A DNA stretch of 64,000 nt from Thermoleophilia bacterium (GTDB lineage: Bacteria; Actinomycetota; Thermoleophilia; RBG-16-64-13), in the NCBI GenBank assembly GCA_027493445.1, contig JAOSKU010000001.1:3244822-3308821 (forward strand), written 5' to 3'. Below the pieces are notes generated by a model. The model made no database searches and was not told the origin of the DNA. It saw only the letters and a program-made list of their open reading frames with translations. Each line of letters starts with the position of its first letter. Within the stretch, counting starts at the first letter, position 1. Shown here one piece after another: positions 17,245 to 28,007 of the stretch. Made by a program: the position numbers and the translations under genes.

Positions 17245-17532
17245 TCACACCACCACGGTACTGCTGCCCGGCTTTGGAAACGGGAGGCCGATGGTGCAGA
17301 CGGCTTCCCGGGCCTTCGCCTCGTCTGCCCCCAGATCGAGGATGACCGTCTGGTCTTCCTTGAGATTCATCTCTCTTTGCAGATCAGCCTGCAGTCGCAC
17401 GCGGTCGATGTCCTTGAGCCGGCAGAAGAACACCGAGTACTGCCAGGGTTCACCGTAGCCCTTCATGACCTGGTGCACGCGGCGCAGTCGCTTGGGATGG
17501 CGAATGTCGTAGCAGACCAGATAGCAGCGCAT
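17245..17532 (-). CDS. cas2: CRISPR adaptation protein Cas2
   Basis: A 95-residue Cas2: N-terminal MRCYLVCYDIRHPKRLRRVH with the ferredoxin-like first strand and conserved Asp (YDI), then GEPWQYSVFFCRLKD and the C-terminal strand DLGADEAKAREAVCTIGLP. Cas2 is the dimeric core that bridges two Cas1 dimers during spacer capture. It lies 34 bp downstream of the corrected end of cas4-cas1 on the same strand and ends the CRISPR locus. Confidence 0.93.
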   Translation of the reverse strand: MRCYLVCYDIRHPKRLRRVHQVMKGYGEPWQYSVFFCRLKDIDRVRLQADLQREMNLKEDQTVILDLGADEAKAREAVCTIGLPFPKPGSSTVVV

Positions 17533-17566
17533 ACGGGCCCCGGTGCGGTGGCGGGATGGTCGCCAA

Positions 17567-19284
17567 TCAGCGGGTAGTCAGGAACGCGAGCGAAGGGACC
17601 TCTTCCAGAAGCCAGGCCGCGATCATCCGCGCGTGCAGGATGAGCATGCGGCGGTAGCTCAGGCGGTACTTGAACACCGGATGAGTCACTTCCGTGGTCA
17701 TCCTCCTTCCGTAGGCGTTGAAGAACGCCCGCCGTCCCGAATCGGTGAGGGCGCAGCCGGAGGAGGTTCGCAGGAAGTGACCCTCCGTGAGCTCCCCCGG
17801 TTGAATGCCGACACGGTGATGGAGTCGGCGATGAGAGGGCGGAACGGCTCCATCAAGTCCAGCGCGAAGGCGGGCCGTCCCGGCCGGGACACGTGAAACC
17901 CTCCGATCGTGGGCTCGAGCCTCGCCAGCCGCAGGGCGCTCACACACTCAAGGGTGAGCATAGTGTAGGCGAGCGACAGGCACGAGTTGATGGGATCTGG
18001 GGGCGGCCGTCGCTGCCTTCCGTGGGTGTCGAACTCGGCGGCGAGAGACCCCTTGAGCATCCCGGCGAAACCGTCGAAGTACAGGGCGGCCGCCTGCCCC
18101 TCGTGGCCCCGCAGAGCCTCAACGGACTCCGCCCTCAGGGCCTGTTCGGCCTCCCTGGCCATTTCCCTTGGCACCACCTTGGGCAGCGAGACATGGTTTC
18201 GCATGAGCAGCGTACGCTGGTTCGCTATCTTCGAGGTCACCAGCGCCCGCGACAGCTCCAGCCGTACCTGGGGGTCGTCCAGTCGGCGGATCTGTGCCCG
18301 CCGGATGTCGGCGCTTACTGAGTCCAGGGGGTCGACCATGGCCACCAAACGGCCGGCCGCAGAAAGGAACGCCACCGGAATGCCCCGATCGGCGAGGGCA
18401 TGCAGCGCCTGAGTGCTGATCTGGACCGACCCCAGCACGGACAGGCTTTCGACATTGGCGAGCGGCATCTCCTTCACCGTAGCGCCGTCCCTGTCGGTCA
18501 TCTTGAGTCCCATTCCCCTGATGCCTACCCGCATCCCTTCCCTCTGCGCGACCACATGAATGCCGTCGTCCCGCGGGGGCCAAACCTTCCGGGGTCTGAG
18601 CGCCGAAGACACGAGGGCACGCTGCTGATTGATCTCATCCGGCAGGCAGACCGGCTGGAGGGAGCAGCGCGGACACCGGGGATCGTGGACGAGTGGCAGT
18701 GGCCGGGGCCCGTCGGCACACGACTTGGCTGCCTCCAGAACACCGAGGGCTTCCCCCTTGAGTTCCGAGTCCACCGGGATGTCCATCCGCAGCTTCTCGG
18801 CGGCGTAGTAGATGACACCATCAGTTACGGTGTAGCCGGCCTCTTCGAGCAGGAGCGCCTGAAGCCCGAGCTGGACCCGGTCGGTAGGCCAAGCCTCCAC
18901 CGTGGGGGTGGAAGGATCGGCTGCTGTTTCTTCACCGCCCGAGGACCGGCCGGTGTAGACGTGCTTCGGCCTGCCTTTGCGATACTCGACGGGTACCGCG
19001 ACCGCACCGCTCATCTCCGCCAGATCGAGTGTGGCGGTGAGGCGGAGCTTCTCGCTGGTCAAAGCCAGGCTCCGCACAACTTCGGGACGATCGGCGTCGG
19101 ACTCCTCATCTCCGGGAAGCTCGCGGAGGGCGGTGGGCCTATTCACCCTGCTGTGGACAAGGTGGCCTTTCTCGGTGTCATCACTAGGGAGGAACACGCC
19201 TTCTACATGCATGTAGTAGAAAAGGCGCGGGCAGTAGGCGTACTCCGCTACATTCCGAGCCGGCCAAAGTGATTCGTCGGTCAT
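17567..19284 (-). CDS. cas4-cas1: Cas4-Cas1 fusion (reading frame broken at 17794-17798)
   Basis: The N-terminal about 190 residues are Cas4: YCPRLFYYMHVEG near residue 16 and CPRCSLQPVCLPDE supply the iron-sulfur cysteines, and VPVEYRKGRPK is the nuclease core. The remainder is Cas1 (VWPPRDDGIHVV start, HVSRPGRPAFALDLMEPFRP with the catalytic His and Asp). At 17794-17798 a C5 run (G5 on the coding strand) breaks the frame after DSITVSAFNRG; one extra G joins it to ELTEGHFLRTSSGC and a C terminus ending at 17567, total 572 residues. Cas4-Cas1 fusions are typical of type I-G. I prefer ATG 19284 with AGAGG 8 nt upstream; GTG 19293 is an alternative. Confidence 0.92.
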
Positions 19285-19433
19285 GTCCGACACCTCTTAG
19301 TGGGCCTGCCTTGGATGCATCGGCAGGATGGCCGCGGAAGTTGAGGCATGAGGGAACTCGGGCGCGGTCCGTTCGAGGTGTGGGGGAGCCGTAGATAGCT
19401 GAGGGCGGGCATGCCGCTGGCCGATCGGCCCAA

Positions 19434-22400
19434 GCTTCAATGGGGCCGCGGCTATGAAACCGCAGATACGAAGCGGCTCAGCTCTACCAGCTGCAGTTCT
19501 TCAAGCTTCAATGGGGCCGCGGCTATGAAACCGCGGATACAACAACTCTTCTGCTGAGCTAATCGGCGACACGGGCTTCAATGGGGCCGCGGCGATGAAA
19601 CCGCAGATACGTGGAGCAATGGGGCATGCCGGTAGGCGTCTACTAGCTTCAATGGGGCCGCGGCGATGAAACCGCGGATACCACCGCTTGGCGGATAAGC
19701 GGAGGATCGGTACCGGCTTTGCTTCAATGGGGCCGCGGCGATGAAACCGCGGATACAACCACGTTGAACCAGTCCTACCACCATGGTGGCGTGGCTTCAA
19801 TGGGGCCGCGGCGATGAAACCGCGGATACGCCTGGATCGCCTGCCAAAAGCTCGCCGTGGCTATCGCTTCAATGGGGCCGCGGCGATGAAACCGCGGATA
19901 CGGCGAGCACGCATGAGGAGCACATCTACCTGCACGGCGCTTCAATGGGGCCGCGGCGATGAAACCGCGGATACGCCAAACAGCGGCAGTTAGAGCAACG
20001 CGATCGTATGCTTCAATGGGGCCGCGGCGATGAAACCGCGGATACGTGGGGACGTGGTATCGGCGGGTCAAGGTTCGGACTGCTTCAATGGGGCCGCGGC
20101 GATGAAACCGCGGATACCTGATCGGGACTGCTCAGCCCGCCCATATCATGATCATGCTTCAATGGGGCCGCGGCGATGAAACCGCGGATACCTCTACGAT
20201 GTGGGTAAGGACATTCGAATGGGATACGCTTCAATGGGGCCGCGGCGATGAAACCGCGGATACAGCGGGGGACAGCATGATTAGCTGCCGTCGCCTTCAG
20301 CTTCAATGGGGCCGCGGCGATGAAACCGCGGATACGGTGTGAGCTGCGCGGCTCTCGCCGTCCATGGCATGCTTCAATGGGGCCGCGGCGATGAAACCGC
20401 GGATACGGCGGGGCGAGGAGGGGAAGGATCAGCCTTTGGGGCTTCAATGGGGCCGCGGCGATGAAACCGCGGATACCCCTCCACGCAGGGGACCGACCGC
20501 AGTGTCTATCTGCTTCAATGGGGCCGCGGCGATGAAACCGCGGATACGGGCACCGGCCGGGATTCTGCAGCCACCGTCCAATGGCTTCAATGGGGCCGCG
20601 GCGATGAAACCGCGGATACTCGTAATCCGTACCCGGACGCTCCTCGATTTCAATGCTTCAATGGGGCCGCGGCGATGAAACCGCGGATACCGCCCGGGTG
20701 CAAATGGCGGCCCAAGATCCGGAGTTCGAGCTTCAATGGGGCCGCGGCGATGAAACCGCGGATACACCACCGAGACATTCACGGCGGGCACGAATATCTT
20801 GCTTCAATGGGGCCGCGGCGATGAAACCGCGGATACATCAAGAGCGCTTTGGTAGCCGAGATCTTCTCCCACTGGCTTCAATGGGGCCGCGGCGATGAAA
20901 CCGCGGATACTGCGACCTCCCATGGTAGGGACACCTTCGAGACGATCGCTTCAATGGGGCCGCGGCGATGAAACCGCGGATACCCGGATGCGACTGCGCA
21001 ATTGTACCGGGGTAAAACGCTTCAATGGGGCCGCGGCGATGAAACCGCGGATACCACTTCGCCCACGTTCTGATCCCAGAGCTCCATGGGCTTCAATGGG
21101 GCCGCGGCGATGAAACCGCGGATACCCCAGGGTCCCACTCCACCTCACACTGGGCATATATGCTTCAATGGGGCCGCGGCGATGAAACCGCGGATACCAC
21201 AAGACTGGGGACCTGGACCGCGCCACCTTTTCGCTTCAATGGGGCCGCGGCGATGAAACCGCGGATACGAGCGGCCTGACGCTGGGCGGCTATACCAACG
21301 TGGTGATGCTTCAATGGGGCCGCGGCGATGAAACCGCGGATACGGACTGAGGCCAAGGCATATACCATCACCGGCCCGCTTCAATGGGGCCGCGGCGATG
21401 AAACCGCGGATACCTGCATGGCGATAGGCGAGTAGCCCTGTATGCCATCGGCTTCAATGGGGCCGCGGCGATGAAACCGCGGATACGCGACCCCCGGATA
21501 CTATGCCGTCTTACGTGCCGGGCTTCAATGGGGCCGCGGCGATGAAACCGCGGATACGCCGCCAGCTGCGTCAGGGTTATCTCTTGTCCCCGGCGCTTCA
21601 ATGGGGCCGCGGCGATGAAACCGCGGATACCTGCTCACCTGGTCAAGCAGCCGCGCTGCTAATATTAGCTTCAATGGGGCCGCGGCGATGAAACCGCGGA
21701 TACTACCTGGTAGCCCCGCAGCAGACGGCTATCAGCCACGCTTCAATGGGGCCGCGGCGATGAAACCGCGGATACGCCTCAATCGGGCACTGCGCGAGGT
21801 GGCCGAGCTCCGCTTCAATGGGGCCGCGGCGATGAAACCGCGGATACTTGTCATCGGCCGCTGTGCCGGTCACGGTGACGGCGCTTCAATGGGGCCGCGG
21901 CGATGAAACCGCGGATACGCCGCCGGCCAGGTCCTCGTTGGCCTGGATGAACCGGCTTCAATGGGGCCGCGGCGATGAAACCGCGGATACGGCGGGGCGA
22001 GGAGGGGAAGGATCAGCCTTTGGGGCTTCAATGGGGCCGCGGCGATGAAACCGCGGATACCCCTCCACGCAGGGGACCGACCGCAGTGTCTATCTGCTTC
22101 AATGGGGCCGCGGCGATGAAACCGCGGATACGACCACCCCGGCAATGGTGAGGATCCCTGATGCCGGCTTCAATGGGGCCGCGGCGATGAAACCGCGGAT
22201 ACGACGGCTTTCACCGCCGCGGAGCTCGCGGACGTGGTGCTTCAATGGGGCCGCGGCGATGAAACCGCGGATACGGGCACCGGCCGGGATTCTGCAGCCA
22301 CCGTCCAATGGCTTCAATGGGGCCGCGGCGATGAAACCGCGGATACGGGAGAGGAACACTGACATGGACCGCAGGACCACACGCTTCAATGGGGCCGCGG

Positions 22401-25400
22401 CGATGAAACCGCGGATACGGCGCAGATACGATTCCATGTCCCCGAGGGCGATTCGCTTCAATGGGGCCGCGGCGATGAAACCGCGGATACGTGCAAGAAA
22501 ATGGCGAGTGGGTCGAGTTCGTAGAGCTTCAATGGGGCCGCGGCGATGAAACCGCGGATACCCGCATCCCCTGGCCCAGTCCCTCAAGGTCTCGAAGCTT
22601 CAATGGGGCCGCGGCGATGAAACCGCGGATACTACGTGACGCCGACGACGGTGCTAAAGCGCTGGCGCTTCAATGGGGCCGCGGCGATGAAACCGCGGAT
22701 ACGCCGACGCCCTACGCGCGGCTCTGGAGATGGCCTACCCGCTTCAATGGGGCCGCGGCGATGAAACCGCGGATACGCCCCCAAGGTGACGCTCGAGGTG
22801 GAGGCCAAGACTGAGCTTCAATGGGGCCGCGGCGATGAAACCGCGGATACGACAACAGGGAGGAATCATGAGTAAGACCGTCCAAGCTTCAATGGGGCCG
22901 CGGCGATGAAACCGCGGATACGGCTTGAGGATGGTCAGACTCTCGTGCATGGCGGAGCTTCAATGGGGCCGCGGCGATGAAACCGCGGATACACCGACAT
23001 CCGGGAGATCGCTAGACACCTGATCGAGCTTCAATGGGGCCGCGGCGATGAAACCGCGGATACGCCAGTGCTTCAGCTACCCGCGACTCCGTGAGATGCG
23101 GCTTCAATGGGGCCGCGGCGATGAAACCGCGGATACCCCCTAGGGGCGCGCGCGCCCTCACATAAGGGGAGGCTTCAATGGGGCCGCGGCGATGAAACCG
23201 CGGATACTGCGTCCACCCGTCTAACTACGTAACCCCACTGGCGCTTCAATGGGGCCGCGGCGATGAAACCGCGGATACTGTTCGAGCGCATCCATCATCC
23301 GCCACCTGCCCGAGCTTCAATGGGGCCGCGGCGATGAAACCGCGGATACAGCCCCGCTCGGCTACCGGGTGGTCGAGGTTCTTCCGGCTTCAATGGGGCC
23401 GCGGCGATGAAACCGCGGATACGCGCCCACTATCCAGAGGAGGAGAACATGGACACCGCTTCAATGGGGCCGCGGCGATGAAACCGCGGATACCCGCATC
23501 CCTTGGCCCAATCCATCAAGGTCTCAAAGCTTCAATGGGGCCGCGGCGATGAAACCGCGGATACTGGGACCCGGGGGCAACTGGAGCGAGGGCAGCAAGC
23601 TTCAATGGGGCCGCGGCGATGAAACCGCGGATACGGTCGTGGATCGACCCGGAGTGGCAAGAGTGGACGCCTGCTTCAATGGGGCCGCGGCGATGAAACC
23701 GCGGATACCACAGGCAGAGGCAGGTGCAGGCCGGGCAGGTCGTGCTTCAATGGGGCCGCGGCGATGAAACCGCGGATACCTCGGTCGGGGTCATCCCGGG
23801 GACTCTTGGCCTCCGCTTCAATGGGGCCGCGGCGATGAAACCGCGGATACAGGGCCGTATCATCGTAGAGGATGACATCTATGTTGCTTCAATGGGGCCG
23901 CGGCGATGAAACCGCGGATACGTATCACGCGTACACCGACTTGCTCATGGCCGTATTTTGGCTTCAATGGGGCCGCGGCGATGAAACCGCGGATACGATT
24001 GTGCTCCTGGGCGATTCCATCACCGTGGCCTGGCTTCAATGGGGCCGCGGCGATGAAACCGCGGATACGACCCAGACGCACGGTACCCGTACCCTTGGTC
24101 GTGCTTCAATGGGGCCGCGGCGATGAAACCGCGGATACAAATCCCCCAGCTCCACGTCCACGGTATCGGCGGCGCTTCAATGGGGCCGCGGCGATGAAAC
24201 CGCGGATACGGTCTGTCTCAACACCATTCTGGCTGGTCCCGAGGGCGCTTCAATGGGGCCGCGGCGATGAAACCGCGGATACCCGACCCGTCTACCCACA
24301 GTTGGATTTGCGTAACCTTGCTTCAATGGGGCCGCGGCGATGAAACCGCGGATACGCCGAGGTCGCGGGGTGGGACGGAAGAGCGGGCCAACCTGGCTTC
24401 AATGGGGCCGCGGCGATGAAACCGCGGATACCGCACAACCTGGTCCAGGCGGACGAGGGCGACTCGCTTCAATGGGGCCGCGGCGATGAAACCGCGGATA
24501 CGTCACAACTCGGGCGGTGATTCCGGCCCGTACTCACGCTTCAATGGGGCCGCGGCGATGAAACCGCGGATACGCCATCAGCTCCATCACGTACGACCGC
24601 TGGTGTGGTGCTTCAATGGGGCCGCGGCGATGAAACCGCGGATACACGTGTGGCACCTACCAGCAAGCCCAGATACATCCCGCTTCAATGGGGCCGCGGC
24701 GATGAAACCGCGGATACGCGGCTAAGCTGACCAAAGGGGGCACGGTAGCCGAGCTTCAATGGGGCCGCGGCGATGAAACCGCGGATACCAGACGATCGAG
24801 GACCGGGTGATCTAGGGTGGCCCGGCTTCAATGGGGCCGCGGCGATGAAACCGCGGATACTCCGGGGCCACCAGGTAGCCGAGCACCTGTCGCTGCTTCA
24901 ATGGGGCCGCGGCGATGAAACCGCGGATACGCCACCTTAGCCGCTGTGGCTGTGCCCGCGTAGTTGTTGCTTCAATGGGGCCGCGGCGATGAAACCGCGG
25001 ATACTTCGCCATCCCGACCAACCTCTACCGATCGGCAGGGCTTCAATGGGGCCGCGGCGATGAAACCGCGGATACGGCAGGCTCGAGAACCTGCTCCCCG
25101 GCTCCTTGACGCTTCAATGGGGCCGCGGCGATGAAACCGCGGATACGGACAAGGCGGCCAACGGAAAGCGCTTCCTCATCCTGCTTCAATGGGGCCGCGG
25201 CGATGAAACCGCGGATACCGCACGGCGCCGACGGCCAACTCGACGAATGCCGGGCTTCAATGGGGCCGCGGCGATGAAACCGCGGATACGCCGGCGGCTG
25301 GATCGTGGGCGCGAGCCTGTTCTTGCTTCAATGGGGCCGCGGCGATGAAACCGCGGATACCGCGCGCACTTGGTGCAGATACTGACCCAGATGAGTGGGC

Positions 25401-25507
25401 TTCAATGGGGCCGCGGCGATGAAACCGCGGATACGGGAGGCCCGTTGCGTCAAGCAACTGAGAGGATTCGTGCTTCAATGGGGCCGCGGCGATGAAACCG
25501 CGGATAC
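19434..25507 (-). CRISPR. CRISPR array, about 85 repeats of 36 bp with 84 spacers
   Basis: Read on the plus strand each repeat begins GCTTCAATGGGGCCGCGG and ends GATGAAACCGCGGATAC; spacers are about 33-38 bp with a mean period of 72 bp. By eye I count 85 repeats. The reverse strand is the likely transcript: there the repeat starts GTATCCGCGG and ends CCCCATTGAAGC, close to the common ATTGAAAC 5'-handle, and CCGCGG can form the hairpin stem. The three lowest-coordinate repeats carry substitutions (CTATG for CGATG in the first two; CGCAG for CGCGG in the first and third) as expected at the old, leader-distal end. Some spacers are duplicated (20407-20583 and 21991-22310). Confidence 0.98.
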
Positions 25508-25834
25508 AGCCTGCGCCGGAATCCCGCTGATCATACACCATCGGAGCATGGCCACCGAGCGCGGCCTTCGCACACGCGCCCCGCCAAGCCTCATGGGGCG
25601 ATGTGCATGACGCTCAACACTCCATTACCAGCCAGTTTTGCCGCCGCGAGCACCTGCGGCACCCCCGAACATCACCGCGACGCTCGCAACTTACTCGATT
25701 GTCAAGGTTCTGTGGCTCGAGGCCTTTTCATCCGTCGGTTTCGACAGCGACATTGGACACGGGGACTCTCGGATCGTCTCCGGCCTCGAGCTGCACGGGC
25801 CGTGTTTTCATTGAAGACCCGCAGGGAGCTGCCA
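25508..25834 (-). promoter_or_regulatory. presumed CRISPR leader
   Basis: This 327-bp interval separates the leader-proximal repeat (25472-25507) from the minus-strand cas operon and has no convincing gene. Read on the minus strand it contains a perfect TTGACA (25705 to 25700) and, nearer the array, TATGAT within TGTATGATCAGCGGG (about 25535-25530). No well-spaced -35/-10 pair was found, so the promoter position is uncertain. Placement as leader follows from repeat orientation and repeat decay at the far end. Confidence 0.6.
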
Positions 25835-26644
25835 TCATGGCGACTGCTCCGAGCAATTGTGAGCTCCATCGTCGACAACACACCAGAATACACCCAGTCC
25901 ATAGTGGCAGCCGAATCCCAGCGCCAGCGGCCCGCTCACCGGCTCGGGGAAAACCAGGCGCCAGAAGCTCCCGTGTGTGTCCGGTTGACGCAGACCGTGT
26001 TTGCTGCGAAAACGGCGGAAGTGCACGGGTCGGCGGTCGCGGCCTTTGATGTGCACGGCGGGCAGTGGCTCTAGGTCGGGTTCGGGCAGGCCGCGTTCCC
26101 GGCATTCGCGCTGGATTTGGTCTTCAGTGCCAAACCCCTTCTTGCGGAACCAAGGGTGGAGATAGGGTGTGATGGATTCCCACGTGGAGCTGTGGCCCAT
26201 GTACGGAAGATGGCTGAAGTCCTCTTCCCGGCCGTACCGCTCTAACAGTACCTGCCATTCCGATCCCTCGTGCTGCCAGAGGCGGGTAATCCGGTCAAGC
26301 GCCCGCAGGCTGTTGCGACAGAGTCCGTCTGCGGCGTAGACCAATACGTGGTCGATGCGGCCGTCGTCGTTGGCCTCCGGAAGGTAGAAGGCGTGACCAT
26401 GGGTGCTATCCTCCGGTAGATCATGACCGGAAAGCACTGGTGGGATGCCCTCCCCAAGGTACTCGGCCTTCTTGATCGCGGCCAGACGGACCAACTCGCC
26501 GATCCGTACGGCATCTTCTATCCGCGCCAGAGGCTTGCCGGCAAGAGCCAGGCGCGCGGTGTTGGCTTCTCGTCGCGGCCTGCGAATGCCGCCCGCCACT
26601 TGCACGGGGTTGAACAGGTCAACAGGGATGTCTACCCTAGCCAT
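25835..26644 (-). CDS. free-standing Csb2-type Cas6-like domain protein
   Basis: A 269-residue protein matching the C-terminal, Cas6-like half of type I-G Csb2. It shows RIEDAVRIGELVRLA, then HAFYLPEANDDGRIDHVLVYA, and the terminal RAMP segment RPVHFRRFRSKHG and LALGFGCHYGLGVFW. The Cas5-like N-terminal half is absent. I take the ATG at 26642-26644, because upstream in-frame sequence overlaps the preceding gene. Csb2 cuts pre-crRNA in type I-G; a second, shortened copy next to the leader might process the shared array for the type III complexes. The full Csb2 is at 34788-36336. Confidence 0.7.
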   Translation of the reverse strand: MARVDIPVDLFNPVQVAGGIRRPRREANTARLALAGKPLARIEDAVRIGELVRLAAIKKAEYLGEGIPPVLSGHDLPEDSTHGHAFYLPEANDDGRIDHVLVYAADGLCRNSLRALDRITRLWQHEGSEWQVLLERYGREEDFSHLPYMGHSSTWESITPYLHPWFRKKGFGTEDQIQRECRERGLPEPDLEPLPAVHIKGRDRRPVHFRRFRSKHGLRQPDTHGSFWRLVFPEPVSGPLALGFGCHYGLGVFWCVVDDGAHNCSEQSP

Positions 26645-26654
26645 CAGTAGTCCC

Positions 26655-28007
26655 TCACTTGTCTGAACTCCGCTTGTTGTCCAGGGCAAGAAAGGACGGC
26701 AGGTCCGCCTCCTTGATGTCGGCGAGCGCGAGCGCTGTGGTCCACAGCTTGTCGAAGATCCTCTCGGATACGCGATCGAAGCCATGCGCGAGGATGGAAC
26801 GGTTCCGCGCGGTCAGCGGAGACTTCGTGTCGTTGAACCCCGCCTCTCGGAACTTCTCTCCCCAGGGATCATTCAGGCTCGCAAGGAGCGCGTACGCGTC
26901 CTGCAGACCGAGCGCGACGACGCCATCCTTGGCCTTCGACTCCCATTCTGACTGAAGTGATGCCGGAACGCGATTGAGCGGCACCTTCTCGGTGCTCCCG
27001 ATCTCGTGGAGTTCCTTCAGAGCAACCTGGGCTGCTGCTTCGATTGCGCGGTAGAGCCGGGCGACGGCGTCGTCGATGCGGCTTTCCTCCTTGCGACGTT
27101 GCGCGTTGGTCAGCAAGTCCATGACGTGGTGCCGGCTCGGTGGCGACGCATCGCAGAGCTGCCCGAGGTGCTTCGTGAAACGCGCGACGCCGTCGAGAAC
27201 CCGATCCGTCTTGGTGGAGCCGAGCACCGCACGCAGGTCGTTGGCCGCCTTCTCGACCCTGTTGAACTCGGCTCGGCTTGCCTGGTGGTCGAAGCGATCC
27301 CAAGTATCGAAGGCCTTCGCGAGCTGCTCGAGTACGCTAAACTCGCGCTTGCGATTCTCGCGACTGACCTGGGTCTTCGCTGCGGCAGCCACCTGCGCTG
27401 CTGCGACGAACGCTCTCTGGTCGAACAGGAGGATGAAGTCCTCGACCGCCTGATGGCCGAGCGCGTCCCATGGGTTCGCCTGCTGGATGACCTTCTCGGC
27501 GCCAGACACGACGATGCCGACGCCGTCCTTGGTCCGCTCGCTGCCGCCCACGTAGGAGAACAGGCACGGCCACGTCCCATGTGTGGTCAATCCTTTGGTC
27601 AGCGGCCCTCGCTGCCGCCTACGTAGGAGAACAGGCACGGCCACCGGCTGGCATGAACGGCGATCGCCGCTGACATACACTTCGTTCTACCGGTGAAGTC
27701 GACGACTACGCGAAATGCCCCGCCACGCGCCACCCACTCAGCAACCTTCGAGGTCAGCTGCCGGAGCCGGTCGAGGCAGCTGGCCAGGTCCTGGCCGTCG
27801 GGAAGCTCGAAGAGATAGTATCGTCCGGCGTCCAGGCTGATGCCTTCTTCCTTCGCCTTCACAAGGACTTTGGCGATGATTTCCTTCGTCTGAGGCGTGT
27901 GGATGAAGCGAACCCCGCGAGGGCTCCCACTGCTTGAGCGCGGCCACCACCGGCTTCGGGCTGCCGCCGACGGTGCAGACGAGAAGCGTGGGCGGGGTCT
28001 GGTCCAT
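26655..28007 (-). pseudogene. CARF-HEPN ribonuclease, Csm6-like (TIGR02710-type), interrupted
   Basis: The N terminus MDQTPPTLLVCTVGGSPKP and a later segment VVVDFTGRTKCMSAAIAV form a CARF domain that would bind cyclic oligoadenylate. The C-terminal half ends with the HEPN catalytic motif RNRSILAHG (R-x6-H). Two lesions break it: an apparent extra base near 27913-27916 (within a C4 run), and a 71-bp insertion at 27537-27644 in which a 37-bp segment is duplicated. Removing 71 bp plus one base gives an uninterrupted 426-residue protein, so the ancestor was intact. It starts with no gap after the stop of the upstream RAMP gene. Confidence 0.8.
27537..27644. repeat. 37-bp direct duplication flanking a 34-bp unique insert (spacer-like unit)
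   Basis: Segments 27537-27573 and 27608-27644 are identical except for one C/T difference; both contain ACGTAGGAGAACAGGCACGG. The 34 bp between them (27574-27607) are unique in the window. The 71-bp period equals the repeat-plus-spacer period seen in the adjacent array (70-72 bp), and on the minus strand the duplicated unit begins with GT like the CRISPR repeat. This is the footprint expected from Cas1-Cas2 inserting a spacer at a non-CRISPR site. Confidence 0.75.

Noticed and set aside
22851..22885. Possible small gene start (GGGAGGAATCATGAG) inside the CRISPR array
   Set aside because: The sequence is exactly one spacer long and is followed by a repeat; it reflects the origin of the spacer, not a local gene.
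19500..25540. Many open reading frames on both strands with repeated GFNGAAAMKPRI or RGFIAAAPLK peptides
   Set aside because: They are translations of the CRISPR repeats and spacers, not genes.
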